Source of the DNA: Symsagittifera roscoffensis
Taxonomy: Eukaryota > Xenacoelomorpha > Acoela > Convolutidae
Direction: 5' to 3'
DNA length: 64,000 nt
Assembly (NCBI RefSeq): GCF_963678635.1
Contig: NW_026971327.1
Span: 1-64,000, forward strand
Shown here: in pieces, positions 18,701 to 27,899 of the stretch
Layout: the number at the start of each line of letters is the position of its first letter
Position numbering within the stretch: the stretch's first letter is position 1
Position numbers and translations under genes: made by a program
Notes under the pieces: generated by a model
Seen by the model: only the letters and a program-made list of their open reading frames with translations
What the model was told of the DNA's origin: nothing
Databases searched by the model: none

Positions 18701-18762
18701 ATAAAAGGAAAGATTTCATCATCATCTGGAGTTTCGTCACCTGGGGTGTGCGTTGAACTCAT
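12721..18762 (-). CDS. Retroelement gag-protease-reverse transcriptase-RNase H (2013 aa)
   Basis: A single fused ORF. Order: N-terminal ~590 residues, mostly low-complexity Gln/Asn/Pro/Ser with a more ordered first ~230; capsid-like gypsy Gag domain about 598-780; one CCHC knuckle CNYCRRYGHSISEC about 841-854; a long Asn/Arg/Ser-rich, RNA-binding-looking stretch to about 1060; aspartic protease LIDSGAES near 1227; RT with YLDDV near 1737; RNase H with DASNFGIGAA near 1884, TDHKP near 1955 and LPDTLSR near 1998. No frameshift separates gag and pol, unlike most retroviruses. The N-terminal extension is far longer than in ordinary gypsy Gag. The ATG at 18762 lies 26 nt inside the end of the upstream 155-aa ORF. 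It provides particle proteins and cDNA synthesis. Confidence 0.96.
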   Translation of the reverse strand: MSSTHTPGDETPDDDEIFPFIVDADTDRGQHIFCQNLLVNLFEPGISPCKTEFPDVKIKRQIIDHYLKDICNITQQYGIYSIEFTSPNHNNRTYTIQTDDLDLEFSKVFSEYIKSIQYHNSQRANSIFTNEVFAIIYSYISILENELPLTNVSPTETSKHLKVRHEITLLSSYLNIIKENFTKDDVSQHTKHDLQKILAWFIIDYFTHNIDLIAQARKNFRPQNSNDDTAITEQSDYVWDPEWSHPAFISFPQSISSQAIGTISYIRDYVRVIPLTIDATPLNYNTFLPDTQNNSLNSTVIHNENLNGTRNLTQQDIQTPSHFINEEIVHTTTTQQSISPIRPNLTTPRNTNPSQTQVTLQSTVKPSVAPKHSHMDYQTYRPMTIPSKTRKTFTRNNFADHNYNYTHPSKTNYQPQRNFNQYAKPRNWDNPTAQYNSKNFQPNPPQDRSENYPFFQQNKNKKQTSYQMDYLSSDDEFLQPDIFAQNTQEYRRQGIQKTRTNHRNFSPQPIDAQHQQPIQQQNPINTQSFQPIQQQNPMTAHSYQPSQMQNEIPLPYYLQQHEITRNQLSNFSQMPNAAESLQMTMNPYLMGGSSITSNKPLMVFTGTDPEYSVEDYLNAVTANLILNIGPEPINTPLHQNWIHRRTALIQTTLDGAAQKWFSVLPLEIKSNWKRFTQEFSKMFDSERNKQQQRVLCNEIRRLPNETIKQIAVRIETLVRKAYSLNTHDYKNTKMTEILMMTLTPQLRKIAIKKRASHPSSIREPDLDFRKLVDKLEQAEITMKLEETENLKLQYVNRIETTPTNINNIQESETDLVEKITEILNIYEKNPNFKGKPSFKKWCNYCRRYGHSISECRQKQQDSQNKPQKYKEPNKSFYQYMKKDQNLPNKTVHSNNSSGKPLPNNTNYTRNQSPYNSSYRGRSPERRNTYNPSQNHYNRPNSRNNYSRSNSNTQRFVSRSNSQSRNNYYPNNQSRNSSYNRNRNYSYNRNRSYSNNRNQNYPNNRSRNNSYNRSNYNRPNNNYQNRSRNNSQNRHPSYNNRYRNYSQSPHRNNNNYNNSNNRHRSSTPKHQRQINQVQANPETTSDPPGIDDTVTDTLQLNQINCTSSDSESDTENTLAINMIKVENDYESVIYEQPFPSHIYENQSEFLQNNYTTPINSTPTTQETNEINTTNQTNKNTKTKCLNTNHIYQNIQKEQPKEKIWTIPFLLESPRNKEFQPPDLEIDFLIDSGAESNIINIPTWNEIKTLHPKLTPLETSSKLATAQGSTLINYGKIQLFLLPTRTMEQSKILNKPFKQIFHITDIKYNIIGIPFISKYIPTINILNSKILIKDKYTKTKETSLTFFQRLNKQPPFFSKFYPIFNQQRKHLKPLSGNIYNFSIKQVHQYDKEQNKQKFYMSDFEFKPIHKFFKITISSIKYLKNSNSDIISLHVYNNTPYQVTLPLGLLGYCETNATISPIHEKAYRVNNILQLLDICQSTILNEELSINNIISNENRNTDYFTKTPYFKPTFNISNYTADQQKFLTMFNFQHSQITQDEFEKLAKQLIKYSSVYATSKFDVGKISSSLHLPLKPDAVFKKQRASKVPIHLHDKVNRLLDILEQYNIISPVNKEEQPKGNTFINPVIILAKGESLKIVLDARYLNSLIDESKCNWPIEPIQVILTKINGKYFTTADMNSAYNQMPLDEQSRRLTQFVIGNQQYEFNRLFYGISIGPAAFSAFMSKIFRPLILKKNAITYLDDVFMQSQTKDEMFNVLEKYHQILQNENLKAAPDKSHFFLTRVKFLGHNIERKTITPLKSRIDAIQKLQPPTNKKKIQEFLGMLNFLSKYVYKMQLYLRPFYNILRQQNNFEWNTEHQTRFEEIKKLLTEQISNTIPDSNQPFYAMCDASNFGIGAALLQSHNGTNKMNLISANSRLFTQAELRLSTLMRECTAIIYTLTEYEFLILGSKHPTVLFTDHKPIIFLFTQKSNPNHRVYRFQLILMKFPNLHIVWTAGKNLALPDTLSRNTPPELLT

Positions 18763-19204
18763 TTTTCCGTTCGATGACTGTTAATATGTAATTATTAATG
18801 TGTCGAATTGGTTGATTCCAATTGTATAAATGTACTGGTTTGTGTTTGTACTGTTTTTTTATTCTTCTTTTTCCTCTTTGTGATGAATTTGAAGTTGTTT
18901 CTGAGTCAGAAAAATATAATTGATCGTGAAGTGGGTAATTTTTATCTATTGATTCTTTTAGTTTGTAAAGTTCGTCTAAACTGTTGGTTTCTGATTCTGA
19001 AAATGCGTTTCGATTTTTTGAAAATCTTCTTCGTGTTATTTGTCTTTGTTTAGTTATTATTTTTCTCTTTAGTGTTTGTCGTTTTGTTCGAATGTATCCA
19101 ACTGTTTGTGTATGAGGTGTGATTACAAGGTCGTATTTTTTGTTATCTATTTCACAATTGTGTAAAATGATTGTTTGTTTATTTCCTAGGTTTTTAAATG
19201 ACAT
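18737..19204 (-). CDS. 155-aa basic ORF upstream of gag
   Basis: The first sizeable ORF in the transcript. It is very basic, with Arg/Lys clusters at about 40-62 (KRQTLKRKIITKQRQITRRR) and about 110-120 (RGKRRIKKQYKHK), and two acidic-Ser patches (SESETNS, SDSETTS). Arg-rich motifs of this kind occur in RNA-binding regulators of complex retroviruses, but no homology is recognised. Its stop lies 26 nt after the gag ATG, so gag translation would need leaky scanning, reinitiation or a separate mRNA. Confidence 0.6.
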   Translation of the reverse strand: MSFKNLGNKQTIILHNCEIDNKKYDLVITPHTQTVGYIRTKRQTLKRKIITKQRQITRRRFSKNRNAFSESETNSLDELYKLKESIDKNYPLHDQLYFSDSETTSNSSQRGKRRIKKQYKHKPVHLYNWNQPIRHINNYILTVIERKNEFNAHPR

Positions 19205-20440
19205 AAGGTTTAGGATGACGGATGCAAAAGGTTGTTAAATGATTTCTATTTTCCTAACTGTTAGTTCTTACGATTTTTTGGTTAGCTTAACCTGGGTCTA
19301 TTTGTTCAGGGTTGGAGAGAAAAGTATATCGATTCCGAAGAATGATTTTTTACTTTCTCGTGACTAGTATAAGCTAAGGTGTTAACTTACTTAATCTTAC
19401 TTAGGGGTAGTGATTGTGTTCAAGGGTTGGAGAATAGTAAATCGATCCACAAGGTTCAGGTATAATTAGAACGCGAGTAGTTCGTTAGATACTATTTTAA
19501 ACTTACTAAGTCTAAGATTTATCCTGGGTCTGGTAAGAGGGGGGGTCAAGTGAAGGATGATTAACCGAAGTTCTTCACTGTTTATCCTAATTTGAATGAT
19601 TAGTTTTGTTTAAAAATTTCTATTAGTCTTGGGTCTTTAGAAAGGGTTGGGTAGTGAATCGACGTTTGAGGTCGTTAGACACTAATTAAGTGGGTGGGGG
19701 AGAACAAAGTTGTTCTGTTTGATCCAAGGATAAGCCTTGATGATCAAATTTGAAATTTAATTAAGTAGAAAATGATTTAAGATCCAAGGATAAGCCTTGA
19801 TGATCTGGTTTTAAAATTAAGTGACTTTAAGTTTTAATAAAATTTTAGATGTGTGTAAAGGAAAGATTTAGTGTTTTGATGATATTAGTGAGTTGATGAT
19901 TGCTGTTATGTTTTAGGTGATGAAGCTGGAACAACAAGATGATTTATGATTTCTAACCATTTATTGTCATGCTACTAATTTTTATTTTTATTTTCCAATA
20001 AATATTTTTCAAACATGTTTTGTATAATACTGCAGAGTTTTAGGAAAACGATCTTAGATCTTTTTATCAATCGTTATTGTATAATATTAATTTTGTTTAG
20101 CGCCTGAAATGATTTTGAAGATTAACTTCAAGGTTTTATGTTTGCAAATGGAAATCTAAATTCATTGCAAGTAGTATTCGAAATATAAAAGTTTGTTCTG
20201 GCTTTTGCCGAACTATCATATAACTATACGGCAAGTTTCTACTTTGTCGTATGTCGTCTTTGGTTCGATGTCTTCTTCCAATTCCGGGTAGTTCTATTAT
20301 GGTTCGGAATATTGGCTCTGATCTATTGAGTCGGAGAGACATTTCAATTAAATTATTGTCGTATAACATTTTGTAAATGTTTTTGTCTAATTTCTAATCT
20401 AATTTTGGTTAATTCTAATCTAGTAAGGTCTTGTTCGAGA
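19205..20440 (-). other. Retroelement leader with internal repeats
   Basis: About 1.25 kb between primer binding site and the first sizeable ORF. It has two copies of a 25-bp motif (ATCCAAGGATAAGCCTTGAT core) about 61 bp apart at 19718 and 19779. A looser motif GGGTTGGAGA...TCGAT recurs at about 19308, 19426 and 19650. Several GTAAGT or GTAAGA sites in the transcribed sense are possible splice donors. Likely roles are packaging, dimerisation or splicing, by analogy with retroviral leaders. Confidence 0.5.
20136..20369 (-). CDS. 77-aa ORF in the leader (doubtful)
   Basis: The first ORF after the primer binding site; basic in the middle (GIGRRHRTKDDIRQSR). Nothing recognised. It may be a small upstream ORF that tunes translation, or chance. 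Confidence 0.25.
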   Translation of the reverse strand: MLYDNNLIEMSLRLNRSEPIFRTIIELPGIGRRHRTKDDIRQSRNLPYSYMIVRQKPEQTFIFRILLAMNLDFHLQT

Positions 20441-20455
20441 CTTATGGTCGCACCA
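20441..20455 (-). promoter_or_regulatory. Candidate primer binding site
   Basis: In the transcribed sense, TGGTGCGACCATAAG starts two bases after the 5' LTR end, the standard place and the standard TGG complementary to a tRNA CCA end. The plus strand here and just upstream (GTTCGAGAC...GGTCGCACCA) also looks like a tRNA T-arm and acceptor end. I could not match it to a specific tRNA. Confidence 0.55.
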
Positions 20456-20457
20456 GA

Positions 20458-20865
20458 TGAGTTAGGACCGAAGTGTAACTCATAGAGTAATTTCGGATAG
20501 GGTACACCGTCTGCTCGTCACGCTATCTTATTTTCGGCCGGATAGATTCGTGCAACTTCTTAGTCTAATACCGATCCTAATCTTACTCTTATACTATCTA
20601 GTCTCAGGTTGTTTAACTAGTCTCTGCTAGGCTCAATAGATCTAGGGTATACTGGTTTATTGCGGCTGCTGAAGTGCTCGGGAGAGTCCAACTAATTTCT
20701 AAGTTAAATTCAAATCTCTCTGGTGCTGAAATTACAAGTAACTTCAGCACTTACAAATAAGTGGGTTGTTAGTTAGATGGATCATGATTGGTTAATATTA
20801 AATACTTTACATTGGTAAAACATTTAATTTATCCAATCATAAAATGTAGTTTAGATCAGGTTCCA
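20458..20865 (-). repeat. 5' LTR of the giant retroelement
   Basis: Reads as identical to 2018-2425 over 408 bp. Being the upstream LTR in the transcribed sense, it should carry the promoter: CCAAT boxes and a TATTTAATATTAA element precede the AATAAA at plus 20656-20661. Confidence 0.97.
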
Positions 20866-21939
20866 ATACAGAGTATCTTTGGAACTGTAAGCATTTTATC
20901 ATAGATAAAAGACATTTTTTCAGTTGAACAATTTCGATATTGTAAAACTATATTTCAGTCGCCAAAATTACACATCAATTCTTCATGAGTCAGAGGAGGA
21001 GATATAAGGGGGGTGGGTGGGGTGAAGTTATGGGTATTTTAAAAAAGCTAGTCTGGATTTTTTGGGACAATTAACTATCGATATATTTCCATTTTATAAC
21101 GCGGAAATTGTTTAAAAAAATCGGGCTCAGAAATTGTTCCAAATTAAATTTCTGGCTCAGAAATTGTTCCAAATGAATGGAGGCAGGCAATTTGTCCTAA
21201 TTTTTTCGTTAAAATAAGTCAAATCTATCACCTTGTTCTTAATACGGTATCTGGGAAAGAGGGAGAAAATTGAAATTATCAGGAAAAACGAACAAAATTG
21301 GAAATTTTAAAAGCGTTTTTCCAGACTTCACATCAGACAAAATTGATCAGATATAAAAATGCTTAGAAATTTCCTTAAAAGAATATGGTGCAATTCATTT
21401 TTGCGAAAATCAGGCCCAACACTATACCTAAAATTAATCAAAATTTAATCGTTTTATGTTGCCCACTAGGTTTTACAAAACTTCAACCGTCAAACTTTTG
21501 CGCAAAGCGTCCAAACTATTTTTTGAATTAAAAATTAATATTTCGTATTATAAAAAGGTCATTTTCAGCTATAAATTTGTCACTTTTGGTCATAATAATG
21601 TTTTGCGTATCAAGAACTGAGAAGATTATAATTATCTTAAAGCTTGTTGGAAAATATAACAGGCTCTTTTTTTTTAGTTTGTTTCAACAATGGACACTCG
21701 CTTCAACGTAAATTTCAATTAATAAATTGAGGCAATTATAGCCAATTTTTGGGGTAATTTGTGAGCAAATTTTTTAAATTCTGTCTACAAGCACAATTTG
21801 TATTTTTAGTCTAATGTCTACCCAGTTTGAGAAAAACATTTTCCGCTTGATTCAATCAGCGCTGTATATTGAAAAAAATGATGTTAGATTTTTAGAAAAA
21901 TGATGTTTGAAACAGAAAATGATGTTGGATGTTTAGGAG
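20866..21939. other. Gene-free AT-rich flank right of the retroelement
   Basis: No coding sequence recognised. A short direct repeat built on AGAAATTGTTCCAAAT occurs at about 21130 and 21160. Confidence 0.4.
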
Positions 21940-22790
21940 GTCAAATTGATCGCAACTTGAGTTTCACTGAACATATCTGAAATGAAAGAAAAAATAGATG
22001 GACAAAGTTCTTTTAGTTTCTCTACCAAACTGAAAAACAACTCATGAAAGTCTAAAAAAGCTACAGACAACCCATCTATCAATGTGGAATACTGATTTAT
22101 GGCTGCACCTCAAAAACAAATCTAGATACAATACAAAGTTTACTCAATCTATGAGCTACATAGAAACAAGGTCTTAAGAGCAAAAGTTATGAAAAAAAGA
22201 TTAAGTAAAGATGTGAATAACTTCATAACATCCAAAGATGTAAGTGGTCATATTTTAAGTGACGCACGGAATAGAACATTACAAACCCGATCTGTAAGGA
22301 ACAAAATTATTTAAAAAAGTGAGCGAGGCATACTTCTTGTCAATATGATTGTCAAACTAGTTTATATGTATTTGTTAAAGATAATGCAATGCCCAGCAGC
22401 TAAATTAGACTGTTTTGTTAATAAAGTCAGAGACCTATATCTATTTGACACTGATTTCTGTGAAAGGTTTTTGGTAAAAACTGGGTGGAAAATCTTTTTT
22501 TTTAAAGAGTTACTTGTTTGTTTCATTTTAAGAAATCATAGAAAAAATTCTTGGTCTTTATGGTTTAGATCTACATCAACAAAAACGGTTTATGCAAAAC
22601 TTTAGGTAGCAATCGGATGAAAGAATATGGATTTTGATTCTGCAAGTTGCTTTCAAATGGCAACTGCAAACAGGCTTGCAGCCTTACGGTGACTATTCGA
22701 ATCGGCGCTACCAAAATTGTGCAGTGAAATAAAAAGTTTGTAATGCGCCTGATTCGTAAACGAATTTATCTATTATTATGATTATAAAGA
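21940..22790 (+). pseudogene. Decayed non-LTR retrotransposon (LINE) 3' end
   Basis: Broken frames still show the C-terminal pattern of a CR1/L2/jockey-type reverse transcriptase: a VQIDRNLSFTEHI-like stretch, then GILIYGC, then an FDTDFCERF-like end, with several stops and frame changes. It is followed by a 3' tail ending in an ATCTATTATTATGATTAT simple repeat near 22767, typical of such LINEs. Not functional. Confidence 0.55.
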
Positions 22791-22988
22791 GAAAATGTGA
22801 CACAAAAAAGTCAACTTTTTATTTCTTACGTTTCAAAAAGTGTTAATCAAAATTGACGCCACCTTCTCTGGATTTTTGGGGCTAGCGAGTTTTGCTTCTA
22901 TGTTTTTGCATGGTAGTCTCTTAATGTAATCATAGATTGACTGAAAATATCATTTTCTCACGAATTACGCTGAGAATGATTTTTTCAG

Positions 22989-23124
22989 AGGCAGTGGCGA
23001 TACTGGAACAACAATCAGAATATTTCTACAACAGTACTTCATGTATCTGCAAGAAGACACGTCTTTGTCATTTTCGCCAGATAGGCATGAACACTCTGTT
23101 GTTCATCACCGACAGAATCAGCAA
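22989..23124 (+). CDS. Unrecognised membrane-protein gene, exon A
   Basis: Acceptor TTTTTTCAG before 22989, donor AA|GTATGC after 23124. It encodes EAVAILEQQSEYFYNSTSCI, then CKKTRLCHFRQIGMN and LLFITDRIS. It leaves two bases that join the T at 23521 in phase. Contains an N-x-S/T site and three Cys. Upstream exons were not found. Family not recognised. Confidence 0.55.
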
Positions 23125-23520
23125 GTATGCTATGCGATCTTTTCTGCCATTCTGAAGGCTTTTTCAGCCTTTGACTTCCAAAACATCAACCGACATACAT
23201 ATTATACAGAAGAAATCATTAAAAATATTGGTTATTTAATAATTGTTAAAATATGATAATTTTCGAACAATAAAACCTTACATACAACGGTTATTCAAGA
23301 AATCTCAAACATACTTAGTTTAAAATAAGATTTCTATTGTTTTCTGATAGTTGCAACTTGCACCCATGATTGAAAGATTTACTTTTTTTGACAAATTTAT
23401 GTTTAATGGATTCTATTTACAATTTTTCCCCCACAGTGTAATTGCAGAACAAATCCATCTTAACAAAACACGAACAATTATGAATTGTTAATGTGAACCT
23501 ATATTTTTTGTTTGCTGCAG

Positions 23521-23727
23521 TGAGAACCCTGCATCTGAGTCGGAATACAGCTCCTTCAAGTCAGAATTGATCCGCTCCTGGAAACACAACCTCACCCTGT
23601 GTAAAAACGCAGTCTACATTCTCATCACTCTAGAGCAGAGCTACCTGGACTGCGACTACTTTTGCGAGGAGGACGATTTCATTAGTGTTTATATTTTCAC
23701 ACAGCAGAAACCTACAAGATACCTCAG
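23521..23727 (+). CDS. Unrecognised membrane-protein gene, exon B
   Basis: Acceptor TTTGCTGCAG before 23521, donor CAG|GTATAC after 23727; 207 nt, entering and leaving in phase 2 and matching both neighbours. GC-richer than its surroundings. It encodes a Cys/Tyr/Asp-rich segment (SYLDCDYFCEEDDF) with an N-x-T site in HNLTL. Cys pairs and glycosylation sites fit an extracellular domain. Confidence 0.65.
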
Positions 23728-23828
23728 GTATACACTTTCAAGAGTTTAAGATCAAATATCGTCCTTGAGAGGAAAAAGTCTATTGAACTTTTGGGTAAGA
23801 GTAGATATCATTCTTGGGGTAATGTGGT

Positions 23829-24105
23829 CAGCGGATTTTCAAAAAACTATCAAAAACTTTTTGTCGATTTTTTAATAGGCCAACTAAATTAATTTTTCGA
23901 TCTCTCTCAAAGCACTAAAAATACTTCAGCCCCTTCGAATTTAGTATATATTGGCGCCAAAGGCGCCCTTAGAAAATTTTAAGAGTCAACCAGCCAAAAA
24001 TGGAGGTTTTAAAATAGTACCAAAGGGGGACGCTTTGGGCAGTGAGAGAGTCGAACCCCTGAGAGGAGGGGGAATGGTGCGCACCCACGCCTAAATTTGC
24101 CCCTG
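23829..24105. mobile_element. Degenerate hAT-type MITE in intron
   Basis: Starts CAGCGGATTTTC and ends TTTGCCCCTG, with the internal TATATTGGCGCC and GTCGAACCCCTGAG motifs of the family. No clear target duplication remains. The rest of this 4.5-kb intron (to about 27890) shows no gene. Confidence 0.65.
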
Positions 24106-27100
24106 ACTGGAACTAGTAAGAATTATGACAGACATACATTTTTTTTGGCGAAAAAATCTCATTGAGCTCAAAAATATTGCAATCTAAATATTGTATTTGT
24201 AATCTAAACTAAATGAGCATAATTATTTTGTACTCGATTTCTTTTAAGAAGCTGTATTTGAAGCATTGCGGTCATACCTTGTGGGATATCTTTTGCAAGC
24301 AAGCAAGCATTTTCTGATCAAATATTTAGACTACTCAATTTTGATTCAGATTTGTGAAAGGGGACGATTTGTAATTTTACCACGATATTTTGACTCCAAT
24401 GCAATAAATTATTCAACAATTCGGTAGTCTTTTTGCATTATTTTTTCTCCTGCGCAAATATTTACTGAAAACTTCCCGAAATTTTTATCGTGATGAGAGT
24501 TGAAATATATAATTAATTATTTCTTCAAAACAAAAAGTTTCTTTATTCATTGTTTGAACATCAACAATTGATATATTGCAAGTAAACAAGAAAAAAGGTT
24601 GCGGCTTCTGACTGAAAGTGTTGTTCGTTTCCTTTTAACTGTTTGAGGTATGTTTTTTCATATTTTTCGTGTTTTTGTTGTGTTTTTGCTGTCTTGATAA
24701 CGTTTCCGATAGTTATTTTTGGCGGCATGAATTAAAGACTCCCTCATTTACTTATTTATCTTTCTTTACAATAAAGAGGCGTCAATAAACCGTTGTCGGT
24801 GTTTTTCAATCCTCTGAAGATTTTTTGAACAATGAATTTTTAAAAACTATTTGACTTCATTATTATATCTAATTTTCCAAATGATCGGTGTAGAATAGGC
24901 GTTCAATGCTCACTATTTGAATTCCACGGAACAGCGGTCTGACAGTGCTTAAAATGAGGCATTGTAATTTCATCTTGGCGACATTTTTCCTAACTGGGCT
25001 CAGCAAAAGCTGCCGATTTAATCTTGATAAATAATGGAACCGTTAATTAAGGATACTACTCTGATGTATTTTGATAAATAAATAATGGAAATAAAAAGCG
25101 AAGTGTTTTCAAATATTGAGAAGTGCCGACTGCATCCTATTAACGCACTTGATCAGTTCTTGTTCATTTATTTTTCAGACCTTGTTCAGATTAATGGCTT
25201 GTCTAAAAAATATGGAATTCTGATGATTATTTTGCAAATATAATTAAGAGCCGCTCTGTTCAGCGGTGAATCCATCTGCGAAGTAAACAAGATAAGGTCT
25301 GCAAGCTGCTCAGGTTGATTGAAACTTCAATACTACACCTGACATTGATAAGGATGCAATTTCCAGAACTCCTTAAACAATTAAAAGACAGTTAAATGAA
25401 ATTTGACTCAAAAAACGTTTTCAAAAAATTTCAGCAAGTGAGTCAGTCACGTTAATTCTACGGCCGAGCTCTTCTGTAAACAGCGAAGTGCCATTATTGT
25501 TACATTGCGGATATTTTTAAACTGCCCCTTTATGGATTTTTCCAGTGCGTCGTTCGTTCGGTGGACCAAGTTAATATCCTCCCACCTTCCCAAAGCTTTT
25601 TAGGGTCAACAGGGGTCAAATGTATGATCTGACGATCTCACAGGGAATCCCTACTGACCAATTTGGTATTGATATTGATTTAAATCAATTTTTCTACAGA
25701 TAATATTGCCTAAAAATCGAATTAAATCGATTTACATGGGTTTTCGCAAAGCAAGAAAGTTCATCAAAACCTCAACAAAATTGACTTTGTTGTTATTTGT
25801 TTTATTACTAAATTATTTGTTTTGAAACTTGACCAATTTTTTTGACCAAAAAATCTCCATTGGAACTACAGATAGCAAGAGTCATTTACTTTTTTATTTT
25901 TACCGCAAATTATTGTGATGAAGGGAATCTTTTTGAGTTTTGCAAATCTTAGTGCTCCCATGGTATAAAAAGTAAATTCTGCAAGAAGTTCTCCAAATGT
26001 CATGTCCTTTATCAATGTTCTATGCGCATGTATGTAAAGCAAATGACACATAATTGATAATAATTCATTTTTGGAGCAGAAAATTTAGAGATACTCAGAG
26101 TCATGAGCTTCAACAACCGTAATGACGTCAGAATACATAATTACTGTAGTTTCGGTTTCGCTGGTTGATCTTTGTGAACAGCAAATGCTACGAAGTCGAT
26201 TCCATTCAAAATTATGTGGAAAGAGGTTTTGTAATCAAAATTTTTGGGATTTCAAAAAACCACATTAAAATTCTTTGATTGTTGTATTCTCGAACATTTG
26301 GGAAAAGTATTGGTGTTTATATATCGTTTTGAAACTGAAGAAAAATTTGAATTTTTTATTTACCTTTCAAGCAATTTAAATTAATTTTTGATAGCAACAT
26401 CAAATTTTTTCTTAAAAAAATTTTCTGGTTTCCTGAAAAACATTTTAAATTTTTTGAAAAGCAAAAAAAAAATTATTTTCCTACTGTTAGAGAAAAATTC
26501 CACGGAACAAAAACAATTTGCGTTTTTTTTAAATTCAGTTTTATTTAGCTAAAGAAAAAAAAAGATTATAAAAATTTTAAATACAATGCGTCTTGTACAG
26601 TGCAGATCGTTTTTAAAAGTCAATCTATGAAAAAGAAAAAAAAATGAAATTTTTTAAGAAATTGTGGCTAATTTTTTGTTGAAATTATATCTTTTACATG
26701 AAATTTGTGAGTGCAACCGCTGAAACTAAAAAGATTTTAAAATGTGCTGTTTTTTCGGCTTAAGACAAAATAATATTTGTTTTCATAAAACTGCTCTTTG
26801 TTTTCTTTGCCTGACATGTATTTGGAGATATTTAGATTATAATATTTTTTGTGAAAATTACAAGCAAGTTTTTGTTCTGATTGCACTTTATTGTACAATT
26901 TCGACAAAATGCAAAAATTAACTGAAACATAGAACGCATAAAACAAAAAGAATAGCGGAAAAGATGCTTCATGGTGGTATACTGAATGTTATGAACAAAA
27001 AAATGAGATGAACCTCAGAAATAACAAGGTAATCTCATTGTGCACCATTTATAAGCAAACCAATTTTTAATTTGTTTGTTGTATTGAATGACTGTCTGAA

Positions 27101-27899
27101 CTATGCGAGCTGTCTTTTTTGTTTTTGTTCTGACCAATGAGTTCGTGTAGAAATTGTTTTTTGAGCTTGATTTCTTACTTGACCTAACTTTCAGTCTAAT
27201 TTGACTTTTTTCATCAAAGTTAATTTTTTAAATAATCATCAGGGTGGGTCAAGTGGTATACCATATTAAAAGTATCTGAAAATTGATCCGAACAACCTGA
27301 AACCGATTTTTGAAAAAGTTTTTTTTTTGTGTTGAGAAAACCAGTTTGAAATTTTCACAATATACTTTCAAGTATTTTGTTGTCATTTTTTTCATGCAAA
27401 AAAAGCTACCAAAATATTCATCAGAATTGTATAACCTTCTCACTTGTGATTCCAATTATGTTGACAGTTTTCAAAAAAAAATACTTGAGGTCAAGAAAGT
27501 CCGATAGAATTTTTTTAATTTCTGGTCTAATTTCGAGCAATTAAAGCGAGTATTTTTTTGTTCTGGTGTATTATAGAACTAACATTTTTTCAACTTGTTC
27601 AAAACTTGATTGTTTTTTTTTTTCAAGAGAACTAGTTTTTGAAGCTTCGTTGAGCGGTTCCTTGGCAAAAAAATAGTTTCAAAATTCAAAAATGAAAAAA
27701 AAAATCTATTTTCAAAGACAACTGCAGTCGATGATGGCTAATTTATTTACGTTCTGGACCCTTGTTGAGTTATTTTTGTCCCACTATGTAAAAAAAAATT
27801 GACACAAATTTGAAAAAATTAGTTTTTTGAATATGTTCCAATAATCCTGTTGAGGACCTTCAGTTGCTTAATAAACAAACAGTGGCTCTGAGGTGCTAC

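Larger units (their letters stand above)
2018..20865 (-). mobile_element. Giant Ty3/gypsy-type LTR retroelement with envelope-like and accessory ORFs (18,848 bp)
   Basis: Two 408-bp direct repeats beginning TG and ending CA bound the element. All coding is on the minus strand. Order in transcription: 5' LTR (20458-20865), primer binding site, leader, 155-aa ORF, gag-pro-RT-RNaseH, in-frame UGA, integrase, five overlapping 3' ORFs, short intron signature, 3' LTR (2018-2425). RT before RNaseH before integrase, with a GPY motif at the integrase C-terminus, gives Ty3/gypsy order. Usual gypsy elements are about 5-10 kb; giant ones over 30 kb (Burro) are known from planarians, so size alone is not unprecedented. 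Apparent LTR identity indicates recent insertion. Flanking tetranucleotides are ATAT (left) and ATAC (right), so no perfect target duplication is seen. Confidence 0.97.

Noticed and set aside
22345..22605. 86-aa plus-strand ORF
   Set aside because: Part of the decayed LINE 3' end rather than a separate gene.
22989..23256. Alternative frame of the exon at 22989 (ORF 23041-23256)
   Set aside because: Only the other frame joins the next exon in phase through the GTATGC donor at 23125.
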